This document shows, piece by piece, positions 1 to 6,550 of a stretch of DNA of 11,455 nt; positions within the stretch are counted from its first letter, which is position 1; each line of letters begins with the position of its first letter. The position numbers and the translations under genes are program-made. The stretch comes from DRQF01 sp964559135 (GTDB taxonomy: Bacteria; Planctomycetota; GCA-002687715; DRQF01), in contig CAZLGG010000120.1 of the NCBI GenBank assembly GCA_964559135.1, positions 1 to 11,455 on the forward strand, given 5' to 3'. Under the pieces are notes generated by a model that made no database searches, had not been told where the DNA came from, and worked only from the letters and a program-made list of their open reading frames with translations.

Positions 1-961
1 CGTCGTTTCCACCGAGGCCGTTGTTTCGGATTCTCAAGAGAGTCGGCATGACCTCCTCCGCGGCGTCGATACCTCGTTCGACGATGGTGTCCATGTCGGC
101 AAAGTCCGCCCAGTCCACGTGATTCACGTCCGGTTTGATGATGACGTCGGCCGCGGAGGCGATGTGTTCCTTGAAGAGGTAACACCCGATCTCTTCCATC
201 CGATTGACGATCTCCAGTCCCGACGTGAAGTTCTCGAAGTAAGGAAGTTCCGGTGTGAGATCGACGGCGATCACGTGTGCCGGATCGTATCTCAGCGCGG
301 TCGTCACCGGAACGCTGCAGAGAACGCCGTAGTCGGCCAGAAGTCTTCCTTCCCTTTCGACAGGCGGAAAAATGCCGGGCAGAGCCGTGCTGCCCACCAC
401 CGCGGAAAAGAGATCGCCGTCTTCGATGCGCACTCGGTCGCCCGTTCTCAGGTCCACGGCGACGATGGTGAGTGGGATTTTCAGATTCTCGATGAGGTCG
501 GGTTGCGCCACCGTCTTCAGGCATTCTTCCATGGGCTCGTTCGTGAGAACGGCCTGCTTCATGACGAACCTGTGGAATGCGATGGTGGCTTTCATGTAGC
601 GTTTCACGCTGGCCAGAAAACCGGAGCTGTCTTTCGACTCCGCCTCGTCGTCCGATTCTCCGTTCTCGGTGCGGCCCTTGGCCGAATCCTTCGAGGCCCG
701 CGTCATGATTCGGTAGTAGCGGCGGAATTCCTCGCTCTCGATGTAGTCTTGGATGCGCTGTCGGTTGGCCTCGGCGTCCGGGTTCTGGGCATAGAGTGCA
801 CCAACGAACGCTCCGATGCTGACACCGACGATGCGGTCGATGCGGACGCCCGTGCGCTCCAGAACCTGTAGGACTCCGAAATGCGCGAGCCCCCGCGCCC
901 CGCCACCGCCGAGTACGAGGATGTTGCCGCCCCGGCCCGCTCTCTCTCGCGGTAGCATCAT
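1..961 (-). CDS. Patatin-like phospholipase (3' end outside window)
   Basis: Patatin-family serine lipid acyl hydrolase, predicted to cleave acyl chains from phospholipids with a Ser-Asp dyad. The frame is open for 320 codons to the window edge, so the C-terminus is missing. Visible motifs are the glycine-rich oxyanion loop GGGGARG (residues 18-24), the nucleophile elbow GVSIG (46-50, Ser48), the STALPGIFPP strand (about 191-200) and the region of the catalytic Asp at 210. There the usual Asp-Gly-Gly/Ala is Asp-Tyr-Gly, an unusual substitution. A charged, low-complexity insert lies at about 90-113. No signal peptide is seen, so it is probably cytosolic or membrane-peripheral. The start is one of two tandem ATG codons (961 or 958). 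The first overlaps the TGA of the upstream ligase as ATGA, which indicates one operon with coupled translation. A weak AAAGGA lies 12 nt upstream. The family call is firm; substrate and activity are inferred. Confidence 0.9.
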   Translation of the reverse strand, partial: MMLPRERAGRGGNILVLGGGGARGLAHFGVLQVLERTGVRIDRIVGVSIGAFVGALYAQNPDAEANRQRIQDYIESEEFRRYYRIMTRASKDSAKGRTENGESDDEAESKDSSGFLASVKRYMKATIAFHRFVMKQAVLTNEPMEECLKTVAQPDLIENLKIPLTIVAVDLRTGDRVRIEDGDLFSAVVGSTALPGIFPPVEREGRLLADYGVLCSVPVTTALRYDPAHVIAVDLTPELPYFENFTSGLEIVNRMEEIGCYLFKEHIASAADVIIKPDVNHVDWADFADMDTIVERGIDAAEEVMPTLLRIRNNGLGGND

Positions 962-2478
962 GATCTCGCAGGGTCCTTTCTCTTGGATTGCACCGGCCTC
1001 TTGTCGAGGATGCGCTGTTCCTTCGTGAGCGTTTCCATTCCCAAGCGGTCGAGAATTTCCTCCAGCGGAACGATGACGATACGGTTGAAGCGCATCTCCG
1101 TAGCCCGGCTCACCGTCTCCTGGATCTCACGGCGAAAAGCATCCTCGTCGGTGCCGTCCGCGAGGCTGCACCAAAGCTCGATCTCGTCCACCTCGAAAGG
1201 GTCGTCGGACGGCTTGAGGATGACGAGTTGCCACTCCTCGATGGCAGGCTCCGAAGAGAGCAGGGCCGACAGGGTGTTGAAGTTCACGTAGGTCCCTTTG
1301 ACCTTCGAGAGATCAAGGGCCTTGACGTTGGACTTTCGTTGAATGTGCGTGCCCAATCGGGGTGTCGTGCGGCCACACGCGGGACAGGGATCGTAGGTGA
1401 CGCCGCCCTCCACGATGTCTCCAGTCCTGTAGCGGAAGAGCAGGGAGCCTCGTCCCGCCAACGCCGTGAAAACGAGCTCGCCCGTGGTCTCGTCGGGAAG
1501 CCGCTCGCCGGTCTCGGGATCGACGATTTCGACGATGCCCATGTCGGGAAAAACGTGAAATCCGGTCCCCTCGTCCGATCTGCATTCCCCCCAGCACTGT
1601 CGCGACTCGGTGAATCCGAGCACGCTCGACACACAGGGGGCGGGGCTTCCCATGTCGCGCAAAGTCGAGACGATCCTGCGCTTCAGGACGTCGGAGACCA
1701 TCTCGCCGCCCAGAGCGACCGTGCGGATCTTGGACCAATTCCGCCCGTCGCGGTGCGCCTTGCGAAGGACGTGATAGAAATACCCCGGCATGCCGCAGAT
1801 CGCCGTCGGCTCCAGCCGTTCGATCAAGTCCAGGATGCGCTCACCGCCCATGACCCGTCCGCCCCCGGTATTCAGGGTGAGGATCCCGGAGGACTCGGCG
1901 CCTTCGGCGACCTGCCAAAACGCGAGATGTGGAGCGTAGGGGAAGAGGCTGACCACGCGGTCGTCGCCGGCGCGCAGTCCCAGGACTTCGCTCAATCGTC
2001 GTCCGGACTCTCGCAGCAGAGCGAGGTCGAGCCGACCGAGGAAGAATGGGAGGGAGGAAGCACTCCGTCCCGTCGTGAAGAGGATCTTGATGGGCAAGAA
2101 CTCGGCCTGAAGGGCCTTCTCGACGGCCGACCGTCCACCCACCATCCCTCGAGCGAGCAAGGCCAGCTTCTTCGAGATCGGCAGACGGTTCTTGATGGCG
2201 TCTGGGTCGGGGGTGAGGATGAATGCGCGGGGTCCGTCCGGGTTGTGTCTCGAAGGCAGGATGTCGGCCTTCGTCGTGAACGGAAACCGGGAGAGGTCGT
2301 CGAGACTCTTCAGATCCCGCCAGGAGAGCCCGGCCGCCCCGAGTCGCTCCCGGTAGTAGGGACTGAAGGGAAACCACAGCTCGCGCATGACCCGGCGCAA
2401 CCGATGGAGTTGGAAGGTCTCCAGCTCCCTTCGACTCATATGAGCCCAGTCGCTTCGCAATGCGGGCTTGACGGTCAT
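958..2478 (-). CDS. PaaK/CapK-like AMP-forming ligase (phenylacetate-CoA ligase / F390 synthetase family)
   Basis: A 506-residue member of the ANL adenylate-forming superfamily, closest by eye to phenylacetate-CoA ligase, coenzyme F390 synthetase and CapK-like proteins. Such enzymes adenylate a carboxylic acid and usually pass it to CoA. Visible are the N-terminal family signature (FPFSPYYRERL, about 36-46; PFTTKADI, about 66-73), a degenerate phosphate-binding loop TTGRSASSLP (135-144), GFTE in the YGxTE position (288-291), YRTGD in the ATP-ribose binding motif (350-354) and the CPACGR cysteine pair (365-370) seen in many relatives. The C-terminal lid follows from about 395. The start is set by AGAGAGG five bases before the ATG. 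It is first in a two-gene unit with the overlapping patatin gene and is divergent from the radical SAM gene. The substrate cannot be read from sequence: aryl acid, fatty acid or a cell-surface intermediate are all possible. Confidence 0.87.
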   Translation of the reverse strand: MTVKPALRSDWAHMSRRELETFQLHRLRRVMRELWFPFSPYYRERLGAAGLSWRDLKSLDDLSRFPFTTKADILPSRHNPDGPRAFILTPDPDAIKNRLPISKKLALLARGMVGGRSAVEKALQAEFLPIKILFTTGRSASSLPFFLGRLDLALLRESGRRLSEVLGLRAGDDRVVSLFPYAPHLAFWQVAEGAESSGILTLNTGGGRVMGGERILDLIERLEPTAICGMPGYFYHVLRKAHRDGRNWSKIRTVALGGEMVSDVLKRRIVSTLRDMGSPAPCVSSVLGFTESRQCWGECRSDEGTGFHVFPDMGIVEIVDPETGERLPDETTGELVFTALAGRGSLLFRYRTGDIVEGGVTYDPCPACGRTTPRLGTHIQRKSNVKALDLSKVKGTYVNFNTLSALLSSEPAIEEWQLVILKPSDDPFEVDEIELWCSLADGTDEDAFRREIQETVSRATEMRFNRIVIVPLEEILDRLGMETLTKEQRILDKRPVQSKRKDPARS

Positions 2479-2483
2479 CTTGG

Positions 2484-2490
2484 CCTCTCT
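2484..2490 (-). promoter_or_regulatory. Ribosome binding site of the PaaK-like ligase gene
   Basis: On the minus strand AGAGAGG precedes the ATG at 2478 by five bases. It supports this start and rules out the need for an upstream one. Confidence 0.6.
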
Positions 2491-2587
2491 GACGTTGCGG
2501 ATCTCATCTCTCTATCGACATATCTCACCGTCCCATGGTTTCCTACGTCTCGTTTTCCCATGTCACGAGCCCGCGGCTTGACGGAAT

Positions 2588-2614
2588 TGCATGAAGATGC
2601 AGCACCTCGCATGC
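2588..2614. repeat. GCATG direct repeats with a short dyad (operator candidate)
   Basis: TGCAT-GAAG-ATGCA (2588-2601) is a perfect 5-bp dyad. GCATG occurs at 2589-2593 and again at 2609-2613, exactly 20 bp apart (about two helical turns), the second copy inside the palindrome GCATGC. It could be a binding site for a regulator of the divergent genes, but the motif is short and may be chance. Confidence 0.25.
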
Positions 2615-2630
2615 CGAAAAAAGGACGGGG

Positions 2631-2676
2631 GAGGGGTCTTCAACGGGATCCCCTCGCGACCCCGCACCCCGAGGGG
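2631..2676 (+). promoter_or_regulatory. Two mutually exclusive hairpins in the radical SAM leader
   Basis: The segment CCCCTCG (2650-2656) can pair with upstream GAGGGG (2631-2636; 6 bp) or with downstream CGAGGGG (2670-2676; 7 bp, 13-nt loop). The downstream arm ends three bases before the AAGGAG ribosome binding site at 2680. Such an arrangement could switch ribosome access, or may be a by-product of GC-rich sequence. No T-run follows on the plus strand, so it is not an intrinsic terminator. Confidence 0.3.
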
Positions 2677-2679
2677 TTG

Positions 2680-2685
2680 AAGGAG
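2680..2685 (+). promoter_or_regulatory. Ribosome binding site of the radical SAM gene
   Basis: AAGGAG lies seven bases before the ATG at 2693, a near-ideal Shine-Dalgarno element that fixes this start. Confidence 0.75.
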
Positions 2686-2692
2686 AGAGAGC

Positions 2693-3925
2693 ATGACGGA
2701 GCAGGGAGGCGTGTCGACGGCGGAGAATCCCCTTCAGCGCGAAGTGGAGGACTTGGTGCGGGAGGGTAGATGGGCCGCCGCGGCCGTGGTTCTGCGGGAG
2801 CGTGTCCGGGATGTCCCGGATGACGCCTCGGCACTCAACGACCTCGGAGTCGTCTGCCACGCGAAGGGCGCTTACGAGGAAGCCGAAGCGGCCCTCGATC
2901 AAGCCCATGCCGTCGAACCCTCGAACTTGGAAATCCTTCATAACCTGGCTCGCGCCTCGTTTTCTCTCGGGATGTTCGAGCGCACGCTCCGCTTGATCGA
3001 TGCGGCTCGCTCACTCGGCGGCGGATCGGATCTCGACGAACTGGCCGCTCGATCGCGCGATGCACTCGATGACATGACGCTTTACCCCCGCTTCGTCTCC
3101 ATCGAGACGGCGAGCGTCTGTAACGCCCGTTGCCATTTTTGCGAGACGCCCAAAGTGCGTCGAACACCCTTCATGGAAGAGACGGTCTGGAAAAAGATCA
3201 TCGACGACAATCGCACGGCCGGTGTCGAGTTCCGTTTGAATATGGACGGAGAGCCGACGCTTCATGCCCAGTTGCCCGACATCATCGCCTATATCAAGAC
3301 GACCACGAACTGCACGGTGACCTTCAACACGAATGCGGAGCGCCTCACGCCCGAATTGGGGCGTGCGATCCTCGAAGCCGGAGTCGACGGCGTGCGGTTT
3401 TCGATCGACGGATTTCGCAAGGAGACGTTCGAGAAACACCGGATCGGGCTCAACTACAACGCCGTCGTCGCCAACGTCCTCTCCTTTCTCGACGCGCGCG
3501 AGAAGACGAAACACTCCTCCTTCGTCGAGATCCGCATGATCCGCTTTCCGAACAACGAGGGTGAGCGAGAAGCCTTCGGCCTCTTCTGGAGTTCGTTCCC
3601 CAGAGTGAAGGTCATCCTCACGACGCCGTACTACTGGCCCGACATCGGCCATGACGGTGTCGCACGCCCGTGTTTCCGCGGCGAGGACGACTTCGAACTC
3701 TATTACTACACCGACGGCCGGGCGACGCTTTGCTGCATGGACTGGCAGGAGAAGGCGGTCCTGGGCGACGGTCGCAAGTACTCGACGCGAGAGATCTGGA
3801 ACAGCCCCTTGGCTCGATCCTGGAGGAAGAATCTGAGACAGGGGCGTCGCGACCTCATCCCTCTTTGTTCGGGGTGCAACCAGGACTTGGACCAGGACGC
3901 GGATTTCGAGATGGGCTCTCAGTGA
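2693..3925 (+). CDS. TPR-fused radical SAM protein with SPASM-like C-terminal cysteines
   Basis: A 410-residue radical S-adenosylmethionine enzyme. Residues about 14-110 form two to three tetratricopeptide-like helical repeats (for example SALNDLGVVCHAKGAYEEAE), a protein-interaction module. The radical SAM core starts with CNARCHFC, a CX3CX2C [4Fe-4S] site (Cys143, 147, 150), followed by MDGEPTL (184-190), which corresponds to the GGE-type SAM-amine motif, and a TIM-barrel core to about 310. The C-terminus has Cys327, Cys347-Cys348 and CSGC (392-395), the pattern of a short SPASM/twitch domain that binds an auxiliary Fe-S cluster. Such proteins modify peptides, proteins or cofactors. No substrate is evident. 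It is divergent from the ligase operon and 160 bp before the acyl-CoA dehydrogenase gene. The start is fixed by AAGGAG. The class is certain; the reaction is unknown. Confidence 0.92.
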   Translation: MTEQGGVSTAENPLQREVEDLVREGRWAAAAVVLRERVRDVPDDASALNDLGVVCHAKGAYEEAEAALDQAHAVEPSNLEILHNLARASFSLGMFERTLRLIDAARSLGGGSDLDELAARSRDALDDMTLYPRFVSIETASVCNARCHFCETPKVRRTPFMEETVWKKIIDDNRTAGVEFRLNMDGEPTLHAQLPDIIAYIKTTTNCTVTFNTNAERLTPELGRAILEAGVDGVRFSIDGFRKETFEKHRIGLNYNAVVANVLSFLDAREKTKHSSFVEIRMIRFPNNEGEREAFGLFWSSFPRVKVILTTPYYWPDIGHDGVARPCFRGEDDFELYYYTDGRATLCCMDWQEKAVLGDGRKYSTREIWNSPLARSWRKNLRQGRRDLIPLCSGCNQDLDQDADFEMGSQ

Positions 3926-3960
3926 GTCCACCGTGTGTCGAGGCGGATTCGAAACGATCC

Positions 3961-3986
3961 CGCGCCGCCGCCGACCCTCCGGCGCG
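3961..3986 (+). repeat. GC-rich inverted repeat after the radical SAM gene
   Basis: CGCGCCG (3961-3967) pairs perfectly with CGGCGCG (3980-3986) around a 12-nt loop, 35 bp after the stop codon. A TTTTT run comes only 15 nt later (4002-4006), too far for a classic intrinsic terminator. It may weakly stop or stabilise the upstream transcript. Confidence 0.35.
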
Positions 3987-4010
3987 AGGATTGCTAACCT
4001 GTTTTTGGAA

Positions 4011-4041
4011 GGGCGGCGTTCCTCATGGGGAACCGCCGCCC
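4011..4041 (+). repeat. Long GC-rich hairpin upstream of the acyl-CoA dehydrogenase gene
   Basis: GGGCGGC-GTTCC (4011-4022) pairs with GGAAC-C-GCCGCCC (4029-4041), giving 12 base pairs with one bulged C (4034) and a six-base loop (4023-4028). This is the strongest hairpin I see in the window. There is no T-run after it on either strand, so it is either a non-classical terminator of the radical SAM transcript or a structure in the dehydrogenase leader. The loop contains an in-frame ATG (4025), a poor start in this setting. Confidence 0.5.
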
Positions 4042-4067
4042 GGGATCGGATCGCCTGAGGGGAATCC

Positions 4068-4091
4068 ATGACGCGGAGCGTTGCGAAATGA
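4068..4091 (+). CDS. Possible 7-codon leader ORF coupled to the acyl-CoA dehydrogenase gene
   Basis: ATG at 4068 follows GAGGGG by five bases, a better ribosome site than that of the gene behind it. It encodes M-T-R-S-V-A-K and stops at TGA 4089-4091. That stop overlaps the tandem ATGATG (4088-4093) where the dehydrogenase probably starts. This is the layout of a translationally coupled leader peptide. It is too short for any homology argument and may be chance. Confidence 0.3.
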   Translation: MTRSVAK

Positions 4092-6529
4092 TGACGTTTT
4101 GGCTGGCTTTGGCGGTGGTCCTGGCTCTGACATACTTCGGAGCTCCTTTTTACCTATTTGGAGTCCTTGGCGCGGGATGGCTCTATCTCGCGCACGCTCC
4201 CTGGTGGGGGTGGGCGATTTTCCTCCCGCCCGTGCTGCTTTTCGCCGTCCCTCCGATCCGCGCCCGGATTCTCAGCCGACCGATCGCGCGCATGTTGGGT
4301 GCGAAAGGGTTGCTCCCGAAGATCTCCAACACCGAGAGGGAGGCCTTGGAGGCCGGCACGGTCTGGATGGAAGGCGAGCTGTTTTCCGGCCATCCCCAGC
4401 TCGGAAAGATCTTGGAGCAGCCGTGGACTCAGGAGTTGCGCTCCGACGAGTCGGCCTTCCTGGAGGGGCCCGTGGAGGACGTCTGCCGGGCCACGGACGA
4501 GTGGCGCGCCTGGAAAGAGATGGATCTGCCCCCCGACGTCTGGAAGATGCTGAAGACGATGGGCTTTTTCGGGATGATCATTCCCAAGGAGTACGGAGGG
4601 TTGGGGTTTTCCGCCGCCGGGCTCTCGGCGGTGATTCAGAAGCTTGCTTCGCGGTCGTTCGCCGCTTCCGTGACGGTCATGATTCCCAACTCTCTGGGGC
4701 CCGCCGAATTGATCCTCCACTACGGGACGGATGCTCAGCGCCAGGAATTCCTCCCGAAGCTTGCAACGGGCGAGCATATGCCGTGTTTTGCTCTGACCGA
4801 ACCGACGGCGGGCTCGGACGCCGGCGGGCTTCGGTCGCGAGGTACCGTTTATCGCACCGCCGACGGCGCGTTGCGCATGCGATTGAACTTCGCGAAGCGC
4901 TACACGAGCTTGGCGACCGTCAGCACCGTGATCGGCCTGGCCTTCCAGTTGGATGACCCCGAGGAACATCTGGGCCGCGGGCCGCACCTCGGCATCACTT
5001 GCGCCCTCATCCCCACCGATACGCCCGGCGTGGATGTTGGGCACCGGCATGATCCCCTTGGCGTGCCGTTCCACAATTGCGCGATTTCCGGCAAGGACGT
5101 CGATGTCTCGATCGACTGCATCATCGGAGGCCCCGATCGGGCGGGCCAGGGCTGGCGCATGCTGATGGACTGCCTCGCGGCAGGGCGCGGAATCACATTG
5201 CCCGCATCGAGTGTCGCCGTCGCCAAGATGAGCGCCCGCGTGGCGGGTGCGTACTCCGCGGTGCGCCACCAATTCGGCATGCCGGTCGGCCGGTTCGAGG
5301 GCGTCGAAGAGCCTCTTGCTCGTCTGGGTGGGCTCTCGTGGCTCCTGGAAGCCGGGCGGGTCTTCACCTGCGGCGCCGTCGACCAGGGTGGCAAGCCTTC
5401 GGTCGTGTCCGCCATCGTCAAGTACCATTTCACCGAACTGTCACGGATGGTGATCGCAGACGCGATGGACGTCGTCGCGGGAGCCGGGATTTCCCGTGGC
5501 CCGCGAAACGTTCTCGCCCAGAGCTACATTGCTGCTCCCATCGCCATCACCGTGGAGGGTGCCAACATCCTCACGCGGAGCATGATCATCTTCGGGCAGG
5601 GTGCGATGAGATGTCACCCCTACGCTCTCGAGGAGGTGGAGTCCTTGGCCGCCGGCGACGTGAAGCGTTTCGACCGCGCCTTCTGGGGACACATCGGTCA
5701 TTTCTGTCGCAACACGGTGCGCGCAAGCCTGTTGTTCGTGAGTCGCGGCTGGATCTCTGTTCCGCCCAAAAGCGGCGCCGCCGCCAAGTGGTGGCGGAAG
5801 CTCTCCTGGTCGTCGGCCAGCTTTTCGGTTCTATCGGATCTGGCGATGATCGGCCTGGGTGGACAACTCAAGCGTCGTGAGCGCCTGACGGGCCATCTCG
5901 GTGACATGTTGTCTTGGATGTATTTGGGGGCGTCGGCTCTCCGGCGATTCGAGGCCGAGGGACGGCGGGTGGAGGATCAGGACGTTCTCGACTGGGTCAT
6001 GGGATACGTCTTCGACCACATCCAGGCGGCGCGAGAGGAAACGATGCGGCGACTCCCGTTGCCTCTCATCGGAGGCCTCCTGCGTGGCCCGGGTGTGTTC
6101 CTCGCGCGTCTCAATCCTTTCGCATGGAAACCTGAAGACCGCCTGATTGCCTCGGTGGCCTCGGTCCTGCGCAAGCCCGGTGCGCAGAGAGATCGATGGC
6201 TCAGTGGGGTCTACGTGCCCGCCGATCCCGACGAGGCGGTGGGGAGGATCGAGCGGGCGTTCGACTTGGGCTCCCGCGCGTTGCCAGTCCTCGACATCAT
6301 CAAGAACGCGATGAAGGAGGGGCGGTTGCCTCGAGGGCGGCCCGAGAAAGCCCTGGACGCCGCGGAGCGCGAAGGCATCATTCACGCCGAGGCGCGGAAG
6401 CTGGTGGAGCAGGCCCTCGACGCCAGGGAGGATACCATCCAGGTGGACGCCTTCCCGGCGGACACCCTGAGTCAACGTGTTCCAGTCCCGGGCGGGCCGA
6501 CTCCGACCCCCGAATCGACGGCCTCCTGA
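4088..6529 (+). CDS. fadE: FadE-type long-chain acyl-CoA dehydrogenase
   Basis: An 813-residue flavoprotein of the FadE (YafH) class, almost exactly the length of E. coli FadE (814). It would oxidise acyl-CoA to trans-2-enoyl-CoA, the first step of beta-oxidation. Two hydrophobic segments at about 3-30 and 38-55 should anchor it to the inner membrane. The acyl-CoA dehydrogenase core has GMIIPKEYGGLG (162-173), FALTEPTAGSD (234-244) for flavin and substrate contact, and VEGANILTRSMIIFGQGA (489-506), which carries the presumed catalytic Glu490 and matches the FadE signature. The FadE-specific C-terminal half follows and ends in a Pro/Thr-rich tail. I chose ATG 4088 (or 4091), not the in-frame ATG 4025: the latter lies in a hairpin loop and adds a charged, non-conserved 21-residue stretch, whereas GGAG at 4075-4078 precedes 4088. 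It converges on the SagB-type gene with only five bases between stops. Confidence 0.93.
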   Translation: MMTFWLALAVVLALTYFGAPFYLFGVLGAGWLYLAHAPWWGWAIFLPPVLLFAVPPIRARILSRPIARMLGAKGLLPKISNTEREALEAGTVWMEGELFSGHPQLGKILEQPWTQELRSDESAFLEGPVEDVCRATDEWRAWKEMDLPPDVWKMLKTMGFFGMIIPKEYGGLGFSAAGLSAVIQKLASRSFAASVTVMIPNSLGPAELILHYGTDAQRQEFLPKLATGEHMPCFALTEPTAGSDAGGLRSRGTVYRTADGALRMRLNFAKRYTSLATVSTVIGLAFQLDDPEEHLGRGPHLGITCALIPTDTPGVDVGHRHDPLGVPFHNCAISGKDVDVSIDCIIGGPDRAGQGWRMLMDCLAAGRGITLPASSVAVAKMSARVAGAYSAVRHQFGMPVGRFEGVEEPLARLGGLSWLLEAGRVFTCGAVDQGGKPSVVSAIVKYHFTELSRMVIADAMDVVAGAGISRGPRNVLAQSYIAAPIAITVEGANILTRSMIIFGQGAMRCHPYALEEVESLAAGDVKRFDRAFWGHIGHFCRNTVRASLLFVSRGWISVPPKSGAAAKWWRKLSWSSASFSVLSDLAMIGLGGQLKRRERLTGHLGDMLSWMYLGASALRRFEAEGRRVEDQDVLDWVMGYVFDHIQAAREETMRRLPLPLIGGLLRGPGVFLARLNPFAWKPEDRLIASVASVLRKPGAQRDRWLSGVYVPADPDEAVGRIERAFDLGSRALPVLDIIKNAMKEGRLPRGRPEKALDAAEREGIIHAEARKLVEQALDAREDTIQVDAFPADTLSQRVPVPGGPTPTPESTAS

Positions 6530-6550
6530 CGGCGTCAGAAGGGCTGAGGC
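6521..6550. repeat. Palindrome containing both convergent stop codons
   Basis: CTGACG-G-CGTCAG (6526-6538) is a perfect dyad. Its left arm holds the TGA of the dehydrogenase gene (6527-6529) and its right arm the TCA (minus-strand TGA) of the SagB-type gene (6535-6537). GCCTC (6521-6525) and GAGGC (6546-6550) could extend the stem through an asymmetric bulge. It might act as a compact two-way terminator, but no T-runs flank it. Confidence 0.3.

Larger units (their letters stand above)
2479..2692. other. Divergent intergenic region
   Basis: This 214-bp stretch separates the ligase-patatin operon (minus) from the radical SAM gene (plus), so it must carry the promoters of both unless transcription enters from outside. 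I see no clean sigma70 promoter. A TTGACG at 2578-2583 resembles a -35 box but has no good -10 at 16-18 bp. The region holds a small dyad with GCATG repeats (2588-2613) and overlapping hairpin arms close to the radical SAM start (2631-2676). No credible small gene was found. Confidence 0.7.

Noticed and set aside
119..871. 250-codon plus-strand frame at the window start
   Set aside because: The minus strand here carries an intact patatin with all family motifs; this frame is its complement.
2535..2594. 19-codon small ORF in the divergent intergenic region, considered as a precursor peptide
   Set aside because: No ribosome site, no leader-like or repeated Cys/Ser/Thr core, and it overlaps the dyad region.
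2578..2606. Sigma70 promoter with TTGACG as -35 box
   Set aside because: At 16-18 bp spacing there is no sequence resembling TATAAT, so the call cannot be supported.
2615..2656. Possible intrinsic terminator on the minus strand (hairpin GAGGGG/CCCCTC followed by TTTTTT)
   Set aside because: No minus-strand gene ends upstream of it; the T-run is eight bases from the stem, and it would lie between divergent promoters.
988..2769. 593-codon open frame on the plus strand opposite the PaaK-like gene
   Set aside because: It reads as Arg/Gly/Glu-rich sequence without any recognisable fold and mirrors the codon bias of the clearly homologous minus-strand gene. It also crosses the intergenic region into the radical SAM gene.
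3991..4016. Promoter for fadE (TTGCTA or TAACCT elements)
   Set aside because: Neither hexamer has a partner at proper spacing; the flanks are GC-rich hairpins.
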